From Pannonibacter sp. XCT-53 (lineage in GTDB: Bacteria; Pseudomonadota; Alphaproteobacteria; Rhizobiales; Stappiaceae), in the NCBI RefSeq assembly GCF_009915765.1, contig NZ_JAABLQ010000004.1, forward strand, positions 203,847-267,846: 64,000 nt of DNA, in the 5' to 3' direction. How positions within the stretch are numbered: position 1 is the first letter of the stretch; each line of letters opens with the position of its first letter. The position numbers and the translations under genes were made by a program. This document shows, piece by piece, positions 8,597-15,297 of this stretch. Below the pieces are notes generated by a model, which saw nothing but the letters and a program-made list of their open reading frames with translations, ran no database searches and was not told where the DNA came from.

Positions 8597-9118
8597 TTAG
8601 CCGGCAAATGGCTTGCTGTCGCTCCGCTGGAACAACCGCTTCAGCCTTGCATCGACCTTCATCGCCATCGACACGGCCCAGGGGATCGGGCGGCGGTTGA
8701 AGGCGATCTTGCGCACATAGACCGGCACATGCCAGATCGCGTGGGTGCCGACCGGGAACATCATGCTCACGCCCGGCCGGCCGACATAGGTGTTGCCCCT
8801 GTCGTCGGTGATATGGACCTCGCCTTCGAGGAACAGGACCGTCTCGTCCCAGAAGAAATGCCAGTGGAACCGGCCGGCGGTGCAATCCCAGTGATCGGTC
8901 GAGGACCAGCCGTTGGTCCCCATCGACAGACTGTCCAGCCGGGCCTGCGGGGTGCCGTCGATGATCCAGTCCTTGCGAATGGGCGCGCTGCGCAGCGAGG
9001 TCTTGGTCAGGGCGGCATAGGCAAAGGCGGGCGGCTCCGAAACGATCCTGATCGTGCCATTCGGGTCTGTCTGGTCACTGGCAGCAAAGCTGAAGCTGCC
9101 GTTTTCAGCAATCGTCAT
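8597..9118 (-). CDS. Cupin domain-containing protein
   Basis: A 173-residue protein with a central cupin fold. Motif 1 is seen as HWHFFWDETVLFLEGEVHI and motif 2 around GVSMMFPVGTHAIWHV, giving potential metal ligands His, Glu and His. The C-terminal third (PIPWAVSMAMKVDARLKRL) is basic. The ATG at 9118 has a GAGGCGAG ribosome-binding site. The family contains many enzymes and binding proteins, so substrate cannot be assigned. Confidence 0.75.
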   Translation of the reverse strand: MTIAENGSFSFAASDQTDPNGTIRIVSEPPAFAYAALTKTSLRSAPIRKDWIIDGTPQARLDSLSMGTNGWSSTDHWDCTAGRFHWHFFWDETVLFLEGEVHITDDRGNTYVGRPGVSMMFPVGTHAIWHVPVYVRKIAFNRRPIPWAVSMAMKVDARLKRLFQRSDSKPFAG

Positions 9119-9263
9119 GATCTCGCCTCGTCGATGTCCCTTGGTGCCTCTTGCGGGCACCTGTTGCGACAACAGGTGTCGCACACCCCTGATTTCAGTC
9201 AGGTTTATCGGCGGCTGGACGAGGCTTCTGATTGCAAAAGCGGTTAATCAATGGTCGCCGGTT

Positions 9264-9845
9264 TCAATCAACTTGTCGGCTATACCTCGGAGCTGCTTGC
9301 GCCCAGCTCTCGATGTCATGCGGCCGGCCTTCGCTTTCGGCGAAGGCGACGATGTCGCGGGCCAGGATTGCCTCGAACAGCGGCAGCGAGGTGACCACCA
9401 TGCGCCGGCCCCGGTCGAAGATCAGCACCTCGAAGCCCTGGCCGATCCGCTCGCGCAGATAGGGCACTATGTCGCTGGCCTTCCATGTCTGGGGACGGGC
9501 CGGATCGACAAACAGCACGTAGACCCGCTCGATCGGGTCACGGTGGAAATAGGCTCCCGCGTCGAGCGGGTGCGGGATCCGGTTGCGGTCCGGCGCGTTC
9601 GTCACCCGGGCCGACAGATAGGCGCAGTGATAGGCAAGGCAGGCCGCAGGGCGCTCCGGAGCGCCGAAGATGCCGCAGCCGCCATCCTTGATGTGGTGGC
9701 AGGGCCGGTACATCGGCTTGTCGAGCGGGCCGATCTCGGGCAGGTCACAGCAATAGGTGCAGGTCCGGCACCAGGACACGCGGCTTCCGGCTTCCTTCTT
9801 GCGTTTTGCCTGCCCCACTCGGGTCTCCCTCCGGTGTCTGCTCAA
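9264..9845 (-). CDS. Cys-rich protein with a YkgJ-like CxxCC N-terminus
   Basis: A 193-residue protein I cannot assign to a pathway. After a basic N-terminus it has a cysteine cluster, CRTCTYCCDLP, then CHHIKDGGCGIFGAPERPAAC and YHC, resembling the proposed zinc- or iron-chelating YkgJ family. Residues 90-190 show no motif I recognise. It lies alone between the cupin gene and tRNA-Leu. The ATG at 9845 is the only reasonable start. Confidence 0.65.
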   Translation of the reverse strand: MSRHRRETRVGQAKRKKEAGSRVSWCRTCTYCCDLPEIGPLDKPMYRPCHHIKDGGCGIFGAPERPAACLAYHCAYLSARVTNAPDRNRIPHPLDAGAYFHRDPIERVYVLFVDPARPQTWKASDIVPYLRERIGQGFEVLIFDRGRRMVVTSLPLFEAILARDIVAFAESEGRPHDIESWAQAAPRYSRQVD

Positions 9846-9961
9846 GGCTGCCAGATTAGGGATTTGTGCTGCAAGCTCAAGGGGCTGCTGCGACAGATCG
9901 GGATTTGGGGATGCGCCTTCCAGGCGTCAGGCACCATGTCCGACGTCGCGCGGACGGCCGA

Positions 9962-10048
9962 TGGTGCCCCTGGCCCGACTCGAACGGGCACTCCTTCACA
10001 GGAAACGGATTTTGAATCCGCCGCGTCTACCAATTCCGCCACAGGGGC
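9962..10048 (-). tRNA. tRNA-Leu (anticodon CAA), CCA encoded
   Basis: Read on the minus strand, the gene starts GCCCCTGTGGCGG and ends CAGGGGC-A-CCA, so the 7-bp acceptor stem pairs fully and CCA is encoded. The D arm contains AATTGGTAGACGC, the anticodon loop is TTCAAAA (CAA, reading UUG), a long class II variable arm follows, and the T arm is GTTCGAGTC within paired GCCC/GGGC. About 87 nt with CCA. It stands alone, with no neighbouring tRNA. Confidence 0.96.
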
Positions 10049-10242
10049 CTGTGTCGTGGTGCGCGACTATAGCCACGCCGGGCAGGGCGTCAATCGCTTT
10101 GCCGCCGGTTTCCCCGATGCCGGCAGGCGCTCCGCGATGCTGCGGTGCAGCGAATTTTCCGCTCCGGCCGCTGCCGTGCCGTGACAAGACTGTGCGGCCC
10201 GGCTATTGAGGGCAGCATGTTTCATCGAATTGCCAGGTTGCC

Positions 10243-10821
10243 ATGCTGAGACGACTTTACGACTGGACCCTGTCCCTTGCCTCCGGACCGCGCGCGCCCT
10301 CTGCGCTCGGAACTGTCTCCTTCATCGAAAGCTCCTTCTTTCCGATCCCGCCGGATCTTCTTCTGATCCCCATGGTCATCGCCAAGCGCGAGAAGGCCTG
10401 GTGGTATGCCTTTCTCTGCACCGTGACCTCGGTGCTGGGCGGTGTGGCCGGCTATTTCATCGGTGCCTTCCTGTTCGAGCAGATCGCCCGGCCGATCCTC
10501 GACTTCTACGGCTACATGGACAAGTTCGACGAGTTCAGCGCCGTCTTCAACGAATGGGGCTGGTGGTTCGTCTTCTTCGCCGGCCTGACGCCCTTCCCCT
10601 ACAAGGTGATCACCATCTCGGCCGGGGCCACCGGGCTGTCGATGCCCGTCTTCCTCGCGGCCAGCATCATCTCGCGCGGCATGCGCTTCTTCATGGTGGC
10701 GGGCCTGCTCTACTTCTTCGGGCCGGCGATCCGCGACTTCATCGAGAAGCGGCTTGGCCTTGTTTTCACCGTCTTCGTCGTGCTCCTCTTCGGCGGCTTC
10801 GCGCTGATCAAGTTCATCTGA
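10243..10821 (+). CDS. YqaA-family DedA-like membrane protein
   Basis: A 192-residue inner-membrane protein of the VTT/SNARE-associated superfamily. The conserved ESSFFPIPPDLLLIPM element (about 28-43) corresponds to the DedA E-x3-(P)-P-E region, and FFAGLTPFPYKVITISAGA marks the second conserved segment. Four to five membrane segments are visible. DedA relatives move lipids or maintain proton motive force; YqaA itself is uncharacterised. It begins an operon, with dsbB 14 bases downstream. Confidence 0.88.
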   Translation: MLRRLYDWTLSLASGPRAPSALGTVSFIESSFFPIPPDLLLIPMVIAKREKAWWYAFLCTVTSVLGGVAGYFIGAFLFEQIARPILDFYGYMDKFDEFSAVFNEWGWWFVFFAGLTPFPYKVITISAGATGLSMPVFLAASIISRGMRFFMVAGLLYFFGPAIRDFIEKRLGLVFTVFVVLLFGGFALIKFI

Positions 10822-10835
10822 AGGAGAGGTCTCCC

Positions 10836-11363
10836 ATGTCCGCGTTCGGCACCCGCTCGTCCCGCCTCGCCCTGCTTGCGAACAGCGTGGTGCTGGTGGG
10901 CGGGGGCGCCGCGATCGCCGCGGCATGGGGCTTCCAGCTCATCGGCGGCTACAGCCCCTGCAAGCTCTGCCTCGAGCAGCGCATCCCCTATTACATCGGC
11001 CTGCCACTGGCCCTGGTGGCGCTCGCGGCGCTGCTGACCCGGCGCCATGGAGCGGCGGCGCTCCTGCTCCTGCTCGTGGCGGCGGTGTTTGCCTATGGTG
11101 CGGGCCTCGGCGTCTATCAGGCCGGGGCGGAGTGGCAGTTCTGGGCCGGACCGAGCGATTGCGGTGGCGGTTCCGGGGCTCCGGCCTCGGCGGCCACCAT
11201 GCTGCACGCGCTCCAGACGACCCGGGTGGTGTCCTGCACCGAGGCCAGCTGGCGGCTGCTCGGCCTGTCCTTTGCCGGCTGGAACGTCGTTGCCTCCGGG
11301 GGTGTTGCGCTTCTGGCCCTGGCTGCGGCACTCTTTGCCCGCACGGCGCGGAAGGGAAGCTGA
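10836..11363 (+). CDS. dsbB: Disulfide bond formation protein B
   Basis: A 175-residue quinone-dependent inner-membrane oxidase that reoxidises periplasmic DsbA. The first redox pair is in GYSPCKLCLEQRIPYY, and a second periplasmic pair is in the loop around SDCGGG and VSCTEA. Four membrane segments fit DsbB topology. The ATG at 10836 follows GGAGAGG at good spacing. No dsbA is in the window. The gene lies in an operon with yqaA and two downstream genes. Confidence 0.9.
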   Translation: MSAFGTRSSRLALLANSVVLVGGGAAIAAAWGFQLIGGYSPCKLCLEQRIPYYIGLPLALVALAALLTRRHGAAALLLLLVAAVFAYGAGLGVYQAGAEWQFWAGPSDCGGGSGAPASAATMLHALQTTRVVSCTEASWRLLGLSFAGWNVVASGGVALLALAAALFARTARKGS

Positions 11364-11366
11364 GCC

Positions 11367-11624
11367 ATGGGAGAGCGGGAACGGCGGGAGCGGGCACGGG
11401 CCGAGGAGGCGCGCAAGGCGCTGGCCCGGGTCGAGGCGGAAAGCGAGACCATTGTCGGCTCGTCGGCGCGGCGCATGGCCACCCATGCCCGTGATCACTT
11501 CGGCGGGGCGGACAAGAACCAGGACGACCGGATCGAGGTCTGGGGCACGCGCATCGGCCGCGGCCTCGGTCTCGTCTTCGCCGTGGGGCTTCTCATCTAT
11601 CTGTTCGTCACCTATGTGAAGTGA
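11367..11624 (+). CDS. Small single-span membrane protein, unknown
   Basis: An 85-residue protein with a highly charged N-terminal helix rich in Arg, Glu and Ala (about 1-40), a polar middle section, and one C-terminal membrane segment (LGLVFAVGLLIYLFVTYV). It starts 3 bases after the dsbB stop and ends 3 bases before the next gene, so it is clearly part of this operon. No family recognised; a membrane-anchored adaptor is possible. Confidence 0.75.
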   Translation: MGERERRERARAEEARKALARVEAESETIVGSSARRMATHARDHFGGADKNQDDRIEVWGTRIGRGLGLVFAVGLLIYLFVTYVK

Positions 11625-11627
11625 CCG

Positions 11628-12074
11628 TTGGCCACAGCACAGGTGACTTGCGACGTGAGCGATTCCGTTTCCCTCTGGTCCGGCCTCAGCGCGCCGGATC
11701 TGGCCACCTTCGAGGCCATTGCCGCCGAGGCCTATGCCGGCCTGCCGGACGAGTTCCGTGCCCTCTGCCGTGATCTCGTGATCGGCATCGAGGATTTCCC
11801 CACGGACGAGATGCTGGACAGCGTCGGGCTCGAGGATCCCTTCGATCTGCTCGGACTGTTCCAGGGATCGGGCCTGCCGCAGACGGGCGGCGCGGTCTTC
11901 ACAGGTCAGGAGCCCAACCGCATCTGGCTGTTCCGCCGGCCGATCCTCGACTACTGGGCCGGCTACGAGGAAAGCCTCGGCGACGTGATTGCCCATGTGC
12001 TCGTGCACGAGATCGGGCACCACTTCGGCCTGTCCGACGAGGACATGGAAGCAATCGAGGCCGCAGCGGACTGA
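11628..12074 (+). CDS. Metallopeptidase-like zincin family protein
   Basis: A 148-residue protein of the small bacterial zincin family (PF06262-like). The HEIGHHFG motif near residue 127 is the HExxHxxG zinc site, and the preceding IVIGIEDFP/ESLGDVIAHVLV segments are typical. It is probably cytoplasmic since no signal peptide is seen. The TTG at 11628 lies just after the upstream stop; a GTG at 11655 is the alternative start. Substrate unknown. Confidence 0.85.
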   Translation: MATAQVTCDVSDSVSLWSGLSAPDLATFEAIAAEAYAGLPDEFRALCRDLVIGIEDFPTDEMLDSVGLEDPFDLLGLFQGSGLPQTGGAVFTGQEPNRIWLFRRPILDYWAGYEESLGDVIAHVLVHEIGHHFGLSDEDMEAIEAAAD

Positions 12075-12117
12075 CCGTGCGGCCTCGATCTGAAGGTCGA
12101 AATCAGGCGCGACGCGC

Positions 12118-12657
12118 TTACTTGGCCTCTTCAGCCTTGGCGCGCTCGATCGCCTCGACGATGAGCTTGCGGGCGACGTCCGGCCCTTCGATGCCGGTGA
12201 CCTTGACCCACTTGCCGGGCTCGAGATCCTTGTAGTGCTCGAAGAAGTGCTTGATCTGCGCGATGGTGATCGCGGGCAGGTCGTCGACCGAATGCACCTT
12301 GTCGTAGCGCTTGGTCAGCTTCGAGCTCGGGACGGCGATGATCTTCTCGTCCTGGCCGCTCTCGTCTTCCATGATCAGCACGCCGATCGGGCGGCAGCTC
12401 ATGATCGCGCCCGGCACGATCGGGCGCTGGTTGGCCACGATCACGTCGATCGGGTCGCCGTCGCCGCACAGGGTGTGGGGCACGAAGCCGTAGTTCCCCG
12501 GGTAGCGCATGGGCGTGTAGAGGAAGCGGTCCACGTACATGGCACCGGCAGCCTTGTCCATCTCGTATTTGATCGGCTCGCCACCGACGGAGACTTCAAT
12601 GATGACGTTGATTTCTTCCGGCGGGTTCTTGCCAATCGGCACGGCATCAATACGCAT
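12118..12657 (-). CDS. ppa: Inorganic pyrophosphatase
   Basis: A 179-residue family I soluble pyrophosphatase, hydrolysing PPi and so driving biosynthetic reactions. The active-site signature GDGDPIDVIV (about 66-75) is intact, as are the upstream Lys and Tyr elements KYEMD and YPGNYGFVPHT. The ATG at 12657 gives MRIDAVPIG, the usual family N-terminus. It is convergent with the zincin operon and stands alone. Confidence 0.97.
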   Translation of the reverse strand: MRIDAVPIGKNPPEEINVIIEVSVGGEPIKYEMDKAAGAMYVDRFLYTPMRYPGNYGFVPHTLCGDGDPIDVIVANQRPIVPGAIMSCRPIGVLIMEDESGQDEKIIAVPSSKLTKRYDKVHSVDDLPAITIAQIKHFFEHYKDLEPGKWVKVTGIEGPDVARKLIVEAIERAKAEEAK

Positions 12658-12820
12658 GGGATTGCTCCTTGAGTTGGTGCGCAGGTCTATTGCAGTCCGC
12701 GATGATCTGCGCAAGCACCAAGTGTTGCGCTGCAAGGAAAAGCCGGCGGCCGCAAGGCTGGAGAGGCGACGGAAGGGGGCCGCGAGGAAGGTTTCCGGCT
12801 GGCGGGCGACGCGGCTGCGA

Positions 12821-13339
12821 TCAGGACGGGTGCGCGGGCCAGCAGTAGACCAGCAGTTCCAGCTTGCGCCCGCCGGTCGTGTGCCAGCTGCGGCTGGTCA
12901 GTCGGCCGCCGAGGGCCCGGTAGAAGCCGCAGGCCGGCGTGTTGTCCCCGAGCACCCGCACCGCGAGGCCGGGAAGCCGGCGGCTTTCGAGACTGGCGCG
13001 GGCCGCCTCGAACAGCTTCCGGCCGAAGCCGAGGCCCTGGTAATGCGGATGCAGGTACAGTTCGTAGATCTCGCCGGCAGCGGGCAGGCCGCGCATGCGG
13101 CAGGGGCCGGACGTGGCATAGCCGGCGACCTCGCCGCTGACCTCGATCAGGTCGATCCGCACGCCGCGGGCCAGAGCATCCGCCCACCAGCGCGGCGTGC
13201 GGTTGGTCACCAGCCGCTCCAGATCAAGGCCATCGAGCAGGCCGCGATAGGCGCCACGCCATGCTGCGGCGTGGACGTCAGCCAGGGCGGCTGCATCCCC
13301 CTGACGGGCCGGACGGGTTTCGACGAGCTGCGTGTTCAT
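12821..13339 (-). CDS. GNAT family N-acetyltransferase
   Basis: A 172-residue GNAT protein. The acetyl-CoA binding motif is ELYLHPHYQGLGFGRKLFEA (near residue 95-115), followed by LAVRVLGDNTPACGFYRALGG, the usual motif B. The N-terminus (RPARQGDAAALADVH) matches RimI-like proteins. Substrate unknown. The upstream region is a gene-free stretch of about 500 bases. Confidence 0.88.
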   Translation of the reverse strand: MNTQLVETRPARQGDAAALADVHAAAWRGAYRGLLDGLDLERLVTNRTPRWWADALARGVRIDLIEVSGEVAGYATSGPCRMRGLPAAGEIYELYLHPHYQGLGFGRKLFEAARASLESRRLPGLAVRVLGDNTPACGFYRALGGRLTSRSWHTTGGRKLELLVYCWPAHPS

Positions 13340-13835
13340 GCGCCGGATGATACAGCGCTTGCGGCAACTGGCAAAAGCAAACGCACCGGCGGCGCGCAGC
13401 GAAGGCAGGATTTTTCGGTAATGGACCGTCGGGCGACGCGTGGAGCGGGATGCGGCCTGCCCGAAATGAAAAGGGCCGGCAACGAGGCCGGCCCTTCAGG
13501 TGCCTCGCCCGAGTACGCGAGCACTGTGTCCGGAAGGTTCGGGCCCCGGGGGGCTGGGGGGCTAATGCGTACCGGGAACCTGGCCTGTCCGGACCGGACG
13601 AGGAATGGTCTTAATATGGGTGCTGTTTTTGGCCTGTGAAGGGCTCAAATGAGGCAAAACCAAGGTTTTTCAGCCCTCCTGCGCTGTCCTTGCCGATTTG
13701 CCGGCAAGCCAGATCGAGGGTTGCCAAGCGTGCGTCGGGCGGCGCATCATGACGGTCCTGTGACGGGCTGCGGTTGCGACCGGCAGTCTGGTCCGAAGGG
13801 TCTCTCGGGCGGGTCGCCCGACAGCAGGAGGCGCC
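13340..13835. other. Gene-free 0.5 kb with strong secondary structure; candidate minus-strand sRNA
   Basis: I find no convincing gene here. Read on the minus strand, a possible promoter (TTCACA, 18 bases, TATTAA near 13610-13640) precedes about 130 nt with nested pairing: CCGGA/TCCGG enclosing AGGTTC/GAACCT, then a GTGC..GCAC hairpin. The stretch ends with a perfect 10-bp hairpin at 13471-13496 followed on that strand by TTTTCATTT. This looks like a small RNA with its own terminator, but I recognise no RNA family. Confidence 0.4.
13467..13496 (-). terminator. Rho-independent terminator, minus strand
   Basis: A perfect 10-bp stem (AAGGGCCGGC / GCCGGCCCTT) with a 6-base loop, followed on the minus strand by TTTTCATTT. 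No annotated minus-strand gene lies upstream of it before the next plus-strand gene, so it implies an unannotated transcript. Confidence 0.55.
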
Positions 13836-14231
13836 ATGAACGACAGCGATACGGACGCATCCGAACGTGGCGGCGAGCGGAGTGACCTCATCCCGCTCGC
13901 CGGATCCCAGCCCCCTCCAGCCCGGCCCGTGGTCGCCTTCGACCGGCGCGAGCTGGACCAGATCCTCCGGCTGTATGGCCGGATGGTGGCGGATGGCGAA
14001 TGGCGCGACTATGCCATCGACCTCCTGCGCGACCGGGCCGTCTTCTCGGTGTTCCGCCGCTCCAGCGAGATGCCGCTCTACCGCATCGAGAAGGACCCGA
14101 AGCTGGCGCGCCGTCAGGGCGCCTACAGCGTGGTGGCGACGAACGGGATGATCCTGAAGCGCGGCCATGAGCTGGCCACCGTTCTCCGGGTGCTCGAGAA
14201 GAAACGGCACCTGCGTCTGGTTGATGCCTGA
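13836..14231 (+). CDS. DUF2794 domain-containing protein
   Basis: A 131-residue alphaproteobacterial protein of unknown function. After a disordered N-terminus of about 30 residues, the conserved core runs from FDRRELDQILRLYGRMV through DRAVFSVFRRSSEMPLYRI to GMILKRGHELATVLRVL. An AGGAGG ribosome-binding site precedes the ATG, and a CGGGCG-GGT-CGCCCG hairpin (about 13806-13820) lies just upstream of it, which could modulate translation. Confidence 0.9.
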   Translation: MNDSDTDASERGGERSDLIPLAGSQPPPARPVVAFDRRELDQILRLYGRMVADGEWRDYAIDLLRDRAVFSVFRRSSEMPLYRIEKDPKLARRQGAYSVVATNGMILKRGHELATVLRVLEKKRHLRLVDA

Positions 14232-14310
14232 GTGTGCCCACCAGCCGGTGCAGGACCACGCCAGCGGTTGGCAGTCGCGTCCGTGATGACAAAAGGACGT
14301 GTCAAAAGCA

Positions 14311-14337
14311 GAAGGCCCGGGCGATGCCCGGGCCTTC
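14311..14337. terminator. Bidirectional terminator hairpin
   Basis: A perfect 12-bp stem (GAAGGCCCGGGC / GCCCGGGCCTTC) with a 3-base loop lies between the convergent DUF2794 and Bax-inhibitor-1 genes. AAAAG flanks it on the left and CTCTTT on the right, so it can serve both directions. Confidence 0.75.
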
Positions 14338-14358
14338 GCTCTTTCCGGTGTGACCGGA

Positions 14359-15111
14359 TTACTCGCGGTTGCTGCCGAACAGCTGCAGCAGCATCACGAA
14401 GAGGTTGATGAAGTCGAGGTACAGACGCAGCGCGCCCATGATCGACTTCTTGGCAGCCACTTCGCTGTCGTCGCCAGCGTAGTACATTTCCTTGATCTGC
14501 TGGGTGTCATAGGCGGTCAGGCCAGCGAAGACCAGCACGCCGATCACCGAGATCGCGAACTGCAGGGCCGAAGACTCGAGGAAGATGTTCACGAGCGAGG
14601 CCAGCACGATGCCGATCAGACCCATGAACAGGAACGAACCCCAGGCCGACAGGTCCTTCTTGGTGGTGTAGCCGAACAGGCTCAGGGCACCGAAGGAAAC
14701 GGCGGTGATGAAGAACACCCGGGCGATCGAGCCACCGGTGTAGACCATGAAGATCGACGACAGCGACACGCCCATCACGGCGGCATAGACCCAGAAGGTC
14801 AGCTGCGCGGTGGCGGCGCTCATCGACTGGATGCGGAAGCTCAGGAACAGCACCATACCCAGCGGGGCGAGCATCACGACCCACTTCAGCGGGCTCAGGT
14901 AGAGCGCCTGGCCGAGAGCGGTGAGCTGGCCCGAGGAATCCATGGCAAAGTTGGCCACGCCCAGGGCAAACAGGCCCGTGATGGCCAGACCCAGGGTCAT
15001 GTAGTTGTAAACGCCCAGCATGTAGGAGCGCAGGCCCTCATCGATGCCGGCATCGGCGTAGCGGCCGGCGACCGCGTAGGGCGTCTGGTTGTTCCGGTCG
15101 AACGTCGACAT
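14359..15111 (-). CDS. Bax inhibitor-1/YccA family membrane protein
   Basis: A 250-residue protein with seven hydrophobic segments. The YDTQQIKEMYYAGDD element near the C-terminus and the final FINLFVMLLQLFG are typical of the BI-1/TMBIM family, whose bacterial members include calcium-leak channels and FtsH-interacting YccA. The ATG at 15111 gives MSTFDRNNQTPYA. Single-gene unit; role here unknown. Confidence 0.92.
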   Translation of the reverse strand: MSTFDRNNQTPYAVAGRYADAGIDEGLRSYMLGVYNYMTLGLAITGLFALGVANFAMDSSGQLTALGQALYLSPLKWVVMLAPLGMVLFLSFRIQSMSAATAQLTFWVYAAVMGVSLSSIFMVYTGGSIARVFFITAVSFGALSLFGYTTKKDLSAWGSFLFMGLIGIVLASLVNIFLESSALQFAISVIGVLVFAGLTAYDTQQIKEMYYAGDDSEVAAKKSIMGALRLYLDFINLFVMLLQLFGSNRE

Positions 15112-15250
15112 GTCAGTTTCCCCTTTTGTCGGTAACGTGGAAGCGAAGGCTTCCAAACCCGTTTGGCACAGAATATGGGAAAATTGCGTTACCTGAACAA
15201 GACGCCCCCTACGAAAAAACCATTACAGATCGTTCATGTTGGGGCGGGAA

Positions 15251-15287
15251 CCGGCACCCGCCGCGGCTGACGCGCCGCGGGTGCCGG
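15251..15287 (-). terminator. Hairpin after the ABC transporter operon
   Basis: An 11-bp stem (CCGGCACCCGC / GCGGGTGCCGG) with a 15-base loop lies just after the permease stop codon on the minus strand. No clear T-run follows, so it may be a weak or Rho-assisted terminator. Confidence 0.45.
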
Positions 15288-15297
15288 CCGTCCGGCA

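Noticed and set aside
9842..10042. Small minus-strand frame beginning MAELVDAADSKSV
   Set aside because: It is a translation of the tRNA-Leu gene, a common artefact.
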